A DNA stretch of 6,096 bases from NCBI GenBank assembly GCA_014379075.1, contig JACMMN010000024.1, forward strand, positions 1-6,096. Reading direction: 5' to 3'. Numbering within the stretch: the stretch's first letter is position 1; every line of letters starts with the position of its first letter. The translations under genes and the position numbers were made by a program. Below are positions 1 to 5,373 of this stretch, piece by piece. Under the pieces are notes generated by a model. That model did not search any database. It worked only from the letters and a program-made list of their open reading frames with translations, and was not told the origin of the DNA. The stretch comes from Pyrinomonadaceae bacterium. Its GTDB lineage: Bacteria; Acidobacteriota; Blastocatellia; Pyrinomonadales; Pyrinomonadaceae.

Positions 1-1
1 C

Positions 2-901
2 GAGCGGGCACAAGTCGTGCGTGTTTTAATGTGCGAACTGCAGCGGATCGCTTCGCACATGGTTTGGCTCGGGACGAGCGCCCTTGATCTCGGTGCAATG
101 AGCGTTTTCTTCTTTTGCTTTCGCCAGCGTGAGAAAATTTTGAATTTGATTGAAGCCGCTTCGGGCGGACGGATGACGCCGAGCTATTTTCGCATCGGCG
201 GTTTGATGATGGATTTGCCGGCCGGATTTGAACGCCGCGTCAAACAATTTTCCGAGGATTTTCCGGAAGCTTTAAATACTTTTGATACTTTAGCGACCGG
301 CAACACGATCTGGCAGAGCCGGACACAGGGCGTCGGCATAATCGACCGCGAAGAAGCGATCAATTGGGGATTGACTGGCCCGTGCCTTCGCGGCAGTGGC
401 GTTGAGCTTGATCTACGCAAGCATAATCCGTATTCAGGTTACGAAACTTACGATTTCGATATTCCGACCGAACCGGACGGCGATGTCTGGTCGCGTTACA
501 AAGTTCGCATGCGCGAGCTTTACGAATCGCATAAGATCGTCCGCCAAGCTCTCGAACGCCTGAAACCGGGACCGATCAAAGCCGACGCACCAAAGGTCGT
601 CCTTCCCGACCGCGACGATATGCGAAAGCACATGGATTCGCTGATCCATCACTTCCTGATCGTCGCCGAAGGCTTCAACGTCCCCGAAGGAGAAGTTTAT
701 CACGCCATCGAAGCCTCGAAAGGCGAACTTGGCGTCTACATGAAATCGAACGGCGGGCCGAAGCCGGATCGCGTTCATTTCCGCGGGCCGAGTTTTGTGA
801 ATTTATCGGCTTTGCCTGTGATGAGCGAAGGCGAGATGGTGGCGGATGTTGTGGCGATTATTGGTTCGCTGGATATTGTCTTGGGTGAGATTGATAGATA
901 G
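2..901 (+). CDS. nuoD: NADH-quinone oxidoreductase subunit D (NuoD), 5'-truncated by window start
   Basis: This is the 49-kDa-type subunit of complex I, which with NuoB forms the quinone-reduction site at the base of the peripheral arm. The frame is open from base 2 (ERAQVVRVLMCELQRIASH...), upstream of the GTG at 17, so that GTG is internal and the real start lies before the window. About 299 residues are visible; family members are roughly 400 aa, so about 100 N-terminal residues are missing, including the quinone-site His and Tyr region. Family hallmarks are the LGTSALDLGAMSVFFFCFRQ stretch, the GLTGPCLRGSGV segment near 367-402, the NPYSGYETYDFD segment near 426-463, and the C-terminal FRGPSFVNLSALP and GSLDIVLGEIDR ending in TAG. 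NuoD is a separate gene here, not an E. coli-type NuoCD fusion as far as the visible part shows. The next gene starts 2 bp after the stop. Identification is firm from family knowledge. Confidence 0.97.
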   Translation, partial: ERAQVVRVLMCELQRIASHMVWLGTSALDLGAMSVFFFCFRQREKILNLIEAASGGRMTPSYFRIGGLMMDLPAGFERRVKQFSEDFPEALNTFDTLATGNTIWQSRTQGVGIIDREEAINWGLTGPCLRGSGVELDLRKHNPYSGYETYDFDIPTEPDGDVWSRYKVRMRELYESHKIVRQALERLKPGPIKADAPKVVLPDRDDMRKHMDSLIHHFLIVAEGFNVPEGEVYHAIEASKGELGVYMKSNGGPKPDRVHFRGPSFVNLSALPVMSEGEMVADVVAIIGSLDIVLGEIDR

Positions 902-903
902 TT

Positions 904-1350
904 ATGGCTGACGATCAATTAAATTATCGAATCGACGAAATCTTCCGTATTGCTACCGCCCTGCTTGAAAAGAGTAAGACGCATGACGGGCATTTTGAGG
1001 CGATCAGCACAAAAATTGGAAAGACGGACAAGCGTTTCGATTCAATGGATAGTCGTTTCGATTCGATGGATAATCGTTTCGACCGGCTCGAAAATAAGGT
1101 TGAGATCATCTATGGACAGTTAACGGATATGGCGTCCAAACTGATTGAGCTGGATATCCGCCTAGCCGCGATAGAGGCGAAAATTAACTTAGTAGAGGTA
1201 AAAATCACAGGCCTTGATACCGAAATAAAGCAAATTCGTATTGAATTGGATGAATTGAATCAGAGATTCGAAAGCGAAATTGACTCCCAAAAGCGAATCG
1301 ACGAATTATCCGTGCGTGTATTTCAGATAGAAGAGAAACTCACGGCATAA
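904..1350 (+). CDS. coiled-coil protein of unknown function between nuoD and nuoE
   Basis: A 148-aa hydrophilic protein that I do not recognise as a named family. There is no signal peptide, membrane segment or cysteine. Nearly the whole length looks like an alpha-helical coiled coil: residues 44-64 are three consecutive 7-residue units (RFDSMDS, RFDSMDN, RFDRLEN), followed by further hydrophobic heptad spacing through about residue 145 (IRLAAIEAKINLVEVKITGL, IRIELDELNQRF, ELSVRVFQIEEKL). It probably oligomerises in the cytoplasm. The ATG lies 2 bp after the nuoD stop with no strong Shine-Dalgarno, so translation is likely coupled to nuoD. The stop is 15 bp before nuoE. RFDxMDxRF-type repeats occur in many unrelated bacterial and phage coiled-coil proteins, so similarity there is weak evidence of function. 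A role linked to complex I would be inference from position only. Confidence 0.8.
   Translation: MADDQLNYRIDEIFRIATALLEKSKTHDGHFEAISTKIGKTDKRFDSMDSRFDSMDNRFDRLENKVEIIYGQLTDMASKLIELDIRLAAIEAKINLVEVKITGLDTEIKQIRIELDELNQRFESEIDSQKRIDELSVRVFQIEEKLTA
1033..1095 (+). repeat. three tandem 21-nt units inside the coiled-coil gene
   Basis: Units at 1033-1053, 1054-1074 and 1075-1095 each begin CGTTTCGA. Units 1 and 2 differ at only two positions; unit 3 keeps CGTTTCGA and diverges after it. Each unit is exactly seven codons, so it encodes one coiled-coil heptad (RFDSMDS, RFDSMDN, RFDRLEN), and gain or loss of units would preserve the reading frame and the heptad register. Confidence 0.9.
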
Positions 1351-1365
1351 GCAAAGATTAATTTT

Positions 1366-1899
1366 ATGGCAGGAGCAGTTCCTACAAGTTATACGGATAA
1401 AGTTATCGTCTCGGACGAGGTAGCGGAGTTTTCGCCGGAGATCATTACCGAGATGAACAACCATCTGGCGAAATATCCGCCGGAGCGGAAGCGGTCGGCG
1501 TTGATACCGCTTTTGCTGCTGGTCGTTCAGCGTGAGCGCGGATGGGTCGATAATGCGGGCGTTAATTTCCTGGCGCAATTTCTCGATCTGGAAGTAACCG
1601 ACGTTTGGGAAACGGCGACGTTTTATTCGATGTTCAATTTGCGTCCCGTCGGGCGGCACCATATTCAGATCTGCAAAACGCTATCGTGCAAGATCATGGG
1701 CGAGCCGGAGATAACCGGCCATATTTGCGACAAATTGGGAATTCATCCGGGCGGATCGACGGAGGACGGCAAGTTTACCGTAACAATGGTCGAATGCCTT
1801 GGAAGCTGCGGGACGGCTCCGATGATGCAGATCGGATTCGATAATTACGAAGATTTGACAACTGAGAAAGTAGACAAGATTTTGGCCTCCTGTAAATAG
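1366..1899 (+). CDS. nuoE: NADH-quinone oxidoreductase subunit E (NuoE), 24-kDa [2Fe-2S] subunit
   Basis: A 177-aa subunit of the NADH-oxidising module of complex I, carrying cluster N1a near the FMN of NuoF. The N-terminal helical part (about residues 25-90) has the family stretch with KYPPERKRSALIPLLLLVVQ, ERGWV and TDVWETATFYSMFN. The C-terminal thioredoxin-like ferredoxin domain supplies the four cluster ligands: Cys103 and Cys108 in ICKTLSC (CX4C), and Cys144 and Cys148 in VECLGSCGTAP (CX3C). Length is normal for the family and all four ligands are present, so it should be functional. The ATG at 1366 follows the coiled-coil gene by 15 bp; only weak purine-rich sequence precedes it. Unusually, nuoF is not adjacent: three other genes and about 1.65 kb intervene. 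The protein ends in SCK with an extra Cys176 that is not part of the cluster motif. Confidence 0.97.
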   Translation: MAGAVPTSYTDKVIVSDEVAEFSPEIITEMNNHLAKYPPERKRSALIPLLLLVVQRERGWVDNAGVNFLAQFLDLEVTDVWETATFYSMFNLRPVGRHHIQICKTLSCKIMGEPEITGHICDKLGIHPGGSTEDGKFTVTMVECLGSCGTAPMMQIGFDNYEDLTTEKVDKILASCK

Positions 1900-1912
1900 C
1901 CTTAATGCTTGT

Positions 1913-1951
1913 TTCGTTTCACCTCACAGAGGGTGTTTCAGGTGAAACAAA
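1913..1951 (+). repeat. inverted repeat with alternative hairpins in the nuoE-SIMPL gap
   Basis: GTTTCACCT at 1916-1924 is perfectly complementary to AGGTGAAAC at 1940-1948, leaving a 15-nt loop. Beyond one C-A mismatch the stem can extend by three more T-A pairs. The right arm can instead pair locally: TGTTTC at 1934-1939 with GAAACA at 1944-1949 around the tetraloop AGGT, which excludes the long stem. A third short pairing, CACC 1920-1923 with GGTG 1932-1935, is also possible. No T run follows the stem on either strand, so it is not a canonical intrinsic terminator. It may be an RNA-processing or stability element, an attenuator, or a protein-binding site. The pairing is seen directly; the function is not known. 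Confidence 0.6.
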
Positions 1952-2006
1952 AGGTTCGGCAAATGCGGGGATATTTAAATCGAACACGGGTTTTTAATAA
2001 TTCAAC

Positions 2007-2011
2007 AGGAG
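2007..2011 (+). promoter_or_regulatory. strong Shine-Dalgarno for the SIMPL gene
   Basis: AGGAG lies 8 nt upstream of the ATG at 2020. It is one of only two strong ribosome-binding sites in the window and fixes the start of the secreted SIMPL protein after the 120-bp gap. No convincing -35/-10 pair was found in that gap. Confidence 0.8.
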
Positions 2012-2019
2012 ATCTGTAA

Positions 2020-2895
2020 ATGCGAAAATCTTTGTGTTTGATCATTATCAGCCTTGTGTGTTCGACGGTTTTACTCGCTCAGGAAGCCGGCAACCGTGCG
2101 TACGGAACGCAAAAGCGGAGGCCGCAGGCGAGCACAGGGCAGCTTACGGCGAATGCTGACGCGGCGTCGAGGATCTATTTTGTCGAAGCGAACGTGCTGA
2201 TGAATGTCAAAGCTGATGCGTACAACGCCGTATTCGCGGTGGTGCAGAGCGGCACTACAGCCGCGGAAAGCAATGCGAAGATCAACGCACAGATCGCTGG
2301 TTTTACGAAAGATTTAGCGGCTTTAAATGTTAAGCCAAGCGATATTTACGTTGATTTTATAACGCAGAACAAGGTTTACGATTACACGACGGCGGGTACC
2401 GTGATAACCGAGAAGGTTTCCGGTTTTGAAACGAAGAAGAATGTCGTCGTGCGTTACACCGACCGTGCGCTGCTTGAAAAATTACTTTCGGCCGCGACCA
2501 AGAATTCGATCTTCGATCTGATCGAGGTCGAATATGTCGTCAACGACATTCCGGCGATTCAGGCAAGGCTTGCCGATGAAGCGGTAAAGATAGTAAAGCG
2601 AAAAGAGGCGAGCTACGGTAATTCGTTTGGAATTAAGATGACCGGAACGAATGTGGCGAACGAAAAATACGACGCATTTTATCCGGCGGATTTGTACTCG
2701 AATTATCAGGCTTACGAAGCCGGAAGAACGTCCGGCGACTACAACCGGACAGTGATAGAACAGCGAAAAACGCGAACGTTTTTCTACGAACCGCTCGACG
2801 CCAGCAGTTTCGATTCAGTGATAAACCAAATGGGAATCGAACCGATGGTGCAATTTACGCTTTATATGCGGATGCAGTACGATTTGAAGAAGTAA
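2020..2895 (+). CDS. secreted SIMPL-domain (DUF541) protein
   Basis: A 291-aa protein with a Sec-type signal peptide: MRKS, a hydrophobic core at about residues 5-19, then LLAQEAG, so cleavage is expected around residues 20-23. The mature part is predicted periplasmic or extracellular. After a basic linker (TQKRRPQAST) comes a domain resembling the SIMPL family (PF04402): VKADAYNAVFAVVQSGTTAAESNAKI..., with the family's repeated 'V-A-V-G-T-...-A...N-I...L..L' pattern, then a segment with FETKKNVVVRYTD and a C-terminal beta-rich part. SIMPL proteins form beta/alpha structures related to BP26 of Brucella and are largely uncharacterised. The start is supported by AGGAG at 2007-2011. The HicB-like gene follows 2 bp after the stop. 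No catalytic motif is visible. The family call is from pattern recognition; a link to complex I is unproven. Confidence 0.75.
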   Translation: MRKSLCLIIISLVCSTVLLAQEAGNRAYGTQKRRPQASTGQLTANADAASRIYFVEANVLMNVKADAYNAVFAVVQSGTTAAESNAKINAQIAGFTKDLAALNVKPSDIYVDFITQNKVYDYTTAGTVITEKVSGFETKKNVVVRYTDRALLEKLLSAATKNSIFDLIEVEYVVNDIPAIQARLADEAVKIVKRKEASYGNSFGIKMTGTNVANEKYDAFYPADLYSNYQAYEAGRTSGDYNRTVIEQRKTRTFFYEPLDASSFDSVINQMGIEPMVQFTLYMRMQYDLKK

Positions 2896-2897
2896 AG

Positions 2898-3059
2898 ATG
2901 TTTTACAAAGTAGTTTTGCAAAAATCCGAAGAAGGTTACAGCATTTCATGCCCCGTTTTGCCCGGCTGCTGGTCGCAGGGCGATACGGAAGATGAAGCTT
3001 TGGGCAACATTAAAGAAGCCATAGAAGAATATTTGGGTGTTCGGAATTCTTTGAAATGA
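2898..3059 (+). CDS. HicB-like (antitoxin-type) small protein
   Basis: A 53-aa protein, MFYKVVLQKSEEGYSISCPV then LPGCWSQGDTEDEALGNIKE and AIEEYLGV. This is the classic pattern of the HicB-like partial RNase H-fold domain (a beta strand, E-G-Y, then P-x-L-P-G-C-x-S-Q-G-D-T-x-x-E-A-x-x-N-I-K-E-A-I). Such domains are often antitoxins that bind the dsRBD-fold mRNA interferase HicA. No C-terminal DNA-binding region is present, and no HicA-like gene lies beside it in this window, so it is an orphan or has another role. The ATG is 2 bp after the SIMPL stop. Its stop overlaps the next start in an ATGA (3056-3059), implying translational coupling to the signal peptidase homologue. The fold assignment is good; antitoxin function is not shown. 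Confidence 0.82.
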   Translation: MFYKVVLQKSEEGYSISCPVLPGCWSQGDTEDEALGNIKEAIEEYLGVRNSLK

Positions 3060-3553
3060 CAAAAAGCATCGTTTCCTTTGGCATTCTGGTTTTGTGTTTT
3101 TTCGTAATTGGCTGCGGTTACGGCTCGGTGCGAGTTCCTACCGGAGCAATGCAACCTACGATTCCGATAGATTCTTTTGTTGTTTGGGATAAATCAGCCT
3201 ATCTAGGCGAAAATCCAGTTAGTCGTTTTGATCTCGTGCTGCATACTGTGCCGTTAAATGCTTTACGTGAGAAAAGAGGTATTACAGAAAACGAACATTA
3301 TATTTTTCGTGTAATCGGCCTTGGAGGTGAGGAGATAGAGGTTAAAAAAGGCATCGTCTTTGTTAACAAAGTGCAACTGGAGCATCCTTTCGAAATTAAT
3401 CCTTCGAATGATAATTTCGGGCCGATTCGAATACCAGACAATGAGTTTTTTCTACTTGGAGACAATCGTTCTGAAAGCGAGGATAGCCGGTACTGGAAGC
3501 CTGCGACGATAGGAAAAGACCGGATCATTGGCAAGGTGGTAAAGATATTTTAG
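3056..3553 (+). CDS. signal peptidase I (S26)-like protein lacking the catalytic Ser and Lys
   Basis: A 165-aa homologue of type I signal peptidase. N-terminal MTKS is followed by a hydrophobic segment (about 5-19) ending in VIGC, which could be either the usual membrane anchor or a lipobox with Cys20. Box B reads VPTGAMQPTI (27-36); active enzymes have Ser before the Met (for example PSGSMMPT), but here it is Ala31, codon GCA. Box D reads HYIFRVIGLGGEEIEV (81-96); active bacterial enzymes have Lys before the Arg (IKRVIGLPGD), but here it is Phe84, codon TTT. Box E, GDNRSESEDSR (135-145), is intact. The frame is clean from start to stop, which argues against simple decay. By family knowledge it should not cleave preproteins; it may bind substrates or have a structural role. 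It overlaps the HicB-like gene by 4 nt, and nuoF begins 4 bp after its stop. Confidence 0.85.
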   Translation: MTKSIVSFGILVLCFFVIGCGYGSVRVPTGAMQPTIPIDSFVVWDKSAYLGENPVSRFDLVLHTVPLNALREKRGITENEHYIFRVIGLGGEEIEVKKGIVFVNKVQLEHPFEINPSNDNFGPIRIPDNEFFLLGDNRSESEDSRYWKPATIGKDRIIGKVVKIF

Positions 3554-3557
3554 AGCT

Positions 3558-4868
3558 ATGGAAATTAGAGCAATAGGCTGCGAGCCGCTTCAGTTAAAGC
3601 GAATGCACATTCATGATGGGCATACGTTGAAGGTGTACCGGGAAACTGGCGGGTATGAATCGCTGAAAAAGGCGATGGGTATGTCGCAGGACGATATTAT
3701 CAACGAGGTCAAGGCTTCGGCCCTTCGCGGGCGGGGCGGAGCGGGATTTCCGACCGGGATGAAGTGGAGCTTTGTGCCGCGGCAATCGCCGAAGAACAAA
3801 TATATCGTCTGCAACGCCGACGAATCCGAGCCTGGTTCATTTAAAGACCGCTATTTGCTGGAACGCGACCCGCATGCACTTATCGAAGGAATGCTGATCG
3901 CGGCTTTCGCGCTTGGGGCGACGACCGGATATATTTATTTTCGCGGCGAATACAACTATCTGATCGACGTTATGGATGCCGCACTTGCCGAGTGCCGCGA
4001 GGCCGGTATTCTGGGCAAAAACATTTTAGGATCGGATTTTTCGCATGAGATTTACACTCATACCGGTGCCGGAGCGTATATATGCGGCGAGGAAACCGCG
4101 TTATTGAGCTCGCTCGAAGGTTATCGCGGACATCCGCGAATGAAGCCGCCGTTCCCTGCTATCGAAGGCGTTTATGCATCGCCAACGGTGATAAATAATG
4201 TGGAAACATTCACATCGGTTCCGCAGATAATCGAAATGGGCGGCATTCCGTGGCGCGATCTCGGAACGGAAAAATCGGGCGGAACGAAGCTTTGGTCGGT
4301 CAGCGGGCACGTTAAAAAAACCGGCGTTTACGAACTTCCGATGGGCTACGCCGATATGGAAAAGTTCATCATGGAAGACTGCGGCGGCATGCTTCGCGAT
4401 GACAAGAAACTGAAAGCGGTGATTCCCGGCGGTTCGAGTGTTTATATAATGAACACGAGCCAGATCCTCGGCAAAAATGTGACAATGGATTACGAAGGCC
4501 TTGTCACTGCGGGATCGGCTCTCGGAACGGGCGGATTTATCGTGATGGATGAGACGGTCGATATTGTCGAATCGACGCACAATCTGTCGCAGTTTTACAA
4601 GCACGAATCCTGCGGTTGGTGCACGCCGTGCCGTGAAGGGACCGATTGGCTAGTCAAGATTTTCGACCGCATCACATCCGGCGGCGGACGGCCGGAAGAC
4701 GCACAGCTTTTACTTGATATTTGCGATAACATCGAAGGAAAGAGCTTTTGCCCGCTCGGCGACGCGGCCGCCTGGCCGATCCAAAGTGCGGTCAAGCAGT
4801 TTCCGGAAGATTTTAAGAAATGGATAATGAATAAAACCAACGGCAGCGATGTCACGGCAAACGTTTAA
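3558..4868 (+). CDS. nuoF: NADH-quinone oxidoreductase subunit F (NuoF), 51-kDa NADH/FMN/[4Fe-4S] subunit
   Basis: A 436-aa subunit, normal family length, that oxidises NADH with FMN and passes electrons to cluster N3. In order: the FMN/NADH-binding Rossmann-like region with ALRGRGGAGFPTGMKW (about 55-70) and CNADESEPGSFKDR (85-98); the nucleotide-binding GAYICGEETALLSSLEG (172-188) and RGHPRMKPPFP; an SLBB-type ubiquitin-like region (about 245-330, with PGGSS at 290-294); and the C-terminal N3 cluster with ligands Cys352, Cys355 and Cys358 in ESCGWCTPCREG plus Cys398 in SFCPLGD. All expected ligands are present. The ATG is 4 bp after the preceding stop with no clear Shine-Dalgarno, so coupling is likely. 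It is separated from nuoE and nuoG by unrelated genes, although the three products assemble together in the cytoplasmic NADH module. Confidence 0.98.
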   Translation: MEIRAIGCEPLQLKRMHIHDGHTLKVYRETGGYESLKKAMGMSQDDIINEVKASALRGRGGAGFPTGMKWSFVPRQSPKNKYIVCNADESEPGSFKDRYLLERDPHALIEGMLIAAFALGATTGYIYFRGEYNYLIDVMDAALAECREAGILGKNILGSDFSHEIYTHTGAGAYICGEETALLSSLEGYRGHPRMKPPFPAIEGVYASPTVINNVETFTSVPQIIEMGGIPWRDLGTEKSGGTKLWSVSGHVKKTGVYELPMGYADMEKFIMEDCGGMLRDDKKLKAVIPGGSSVYIMNTSQILGKNVTMDYEGLVTAGSALGTGGFIVMDETVDIVESTHNLSQFYKHESCGWCTPCREGTDWLVKIFDRITSGGGRPEDAQLLLDICDNIEGKSFCPLGDAAAWPIQSAVKQFPEDFKKWIMNKTNGSDVTANV

Positions 4869-4891
4869 CAAATTTAACTAGATAGTTTTAT

Positions 4892-4896
4892 AGGAG
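4892..4896 (+). promoter_or_regulatory. strong Shine-Dalgarno for the bTHX gene
   Basis: AGGAG lies 7 nt upstream of the ATG at 4904, inside an AT-rich 35-bp gap after nuoF. It fixes the start of the short ribosomal-protein gene and suggests translation independent of nuoF. Confidence 0.8.
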
Positions 4897-4903
4897 TATT
4901 AAA

Positions 4904-5044
4904 ATGGGAAAAGGCGATAAGAGAAGCAGACGCGGAAAGATATTTGCGGGAAGTTACGGAAAAACGCGTCCGAGACACAAAAAGAAAAACGTAGCGGCAG
5001 TGGAGCCGGCGGTTAAAGAGAAGAATCCAAAAGCGAAAGATTGA
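4904..5044 (+). CDS. small ribosomal subunit protein bTHX (THX)
   Basis: A 46-aa, very basic protein. MGKGDKRSRRGKIFAGSYGK followed by TRPRHKKKN matches the bTHX signature (MGKGDKxxRRGKIxxGSYGxxRPRxKKK), a small peptide that sits in the head of the 30S subunit in Thermus and occurs in several other phyla including Bacteroidota. The recognised core is about 28 residues; a further 18-residue Ala/Pro/Lys/Glu tail (VAAVEPAVKEKNPKAKD) extends it. It is 35 bp downstream of nuoF with its own AGGAG, and the next gene starts 18 bp after its stop. Placement in a nuo operon rather than a ribosomal-protein operon is unusual and could couple ribosome and respiratory-chain synthesis or be simple hitch-hiking. 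Family identification is strong; function in this organism is inferred. Confidence 0.88.
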   Translation: MGKGDKRSRRGKIFAGSYGKTRPRHKKKNVAAVEPAVKEKNPKAKD

Positions 5045-5062
5045 CCGGTTGAAAATTTCTGC

Positions 5063-5373
5063 ATGATTGATACTGTTACTTCAGTAAATGACATCGTTAT
5101 TCGTCTTACCGATGAGCGATGGGCACATATTACTGAAGAACACTCGGAACTAGCGGGTATGCGTTTCGACATTTTGGAAACAGTCGCTCAGCCTGTAAAA
5201 ATTTATCAAGGCGGAAAAGATGAATTGATTGCGCTCCGAGAAATATACGTGGGTAAATTTTGGCTGTAATCTATCGCGAAATAGATTCAGATGGCTTTAT
5301 TATAACCGCTTTCATGACACGTCGAGTTAGATCGTTGGAAAAGAGAGTTTTATTATGGTCAGCACAGAAATAA
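5063..5373 (+). pseudogene. frameshifted small protein gene, possible toxin-type nuclease
   Basis: The ATG at 5063 opens a 68-codon frame ending at TAA 5267-5269 (MIDTVTSV..., with RWAHITEEHSEL, then ...YVGKFWL). Just before that stop the -1 frame becomes open and reads LAVIYREIDSDGFIITAFMT, RRVRSLEKRVLLW, ending at TAA 5371-5373. Joined, the two halves give a plausible 103-aa protein (...GKF-LAVIYRE...). The junction is AAATTTTGGCT at 5255-5265; one more T would restore AAA TTT TTG GCT, so loss of one T is the simplest explanation. The RWxHI..EH start and xVIYRE...ITAF end resemble small RelE/barnase-EndoU-like (PBECR-type) nuclease domains, a tentative match from memory. The restored frame overlaps the DUF2283 start by 19 nt, as in a two-gene module. 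A sequencing error in the T run is possible; the sequence does not look like a standard slippery heptamer. Confidence 0.65.

Noticed and set aside
17..19. GTG at 17 as the start of nuoD
   Set aside because: The frame stays open upstream to the window edge and reads ERAQV, which matches the NuoD family, so the gene is truncated by the window rather than starting here.
924..1109. Minus-strand frame with RLSIESK repeats
   Set aside because: It is the antisense shadow of the 21-nt repeat in the coiled-coil gene.
1605..1844. A 79-codon alternative + frame inside nuoE
   Set aside because: It overlaps the region encoding the NuoE cluster ligands in another frame and has no family-like pattern.
1913..1951. 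Intrinsic terminator after nuoE
   Set aside because: The stem is AT-containing and is followed by AAAAGG, with no T run on either strand, so it is recorded only as an inverted repeat.
4101..4604. A 167-codon open frame on the minus strand inside nuoF
   Set aside because: It lies wholly antisense to the conserved NuoF core, its translation shows no recognisable domain, and it is best explained by codon bias of nuoF.
4865..4892. Promoter TTAACA-16 bp-TTTATA ahead of bTHX
   Set aside because: The -10 matches only three of six positions and overlaps the Shine-Dalgarno, which would leave the transcript without its ribosome-binding site.
5252..5266. Programmed -1 frameshift in the 5063 gene
   Set aside because: In the zero frame the site reads GGT AAA TTT TGG; neither T-AAA-TTT nor A-TTT-TGG allows tandem re-pairing, so a mutation or sequencing error is more likely.
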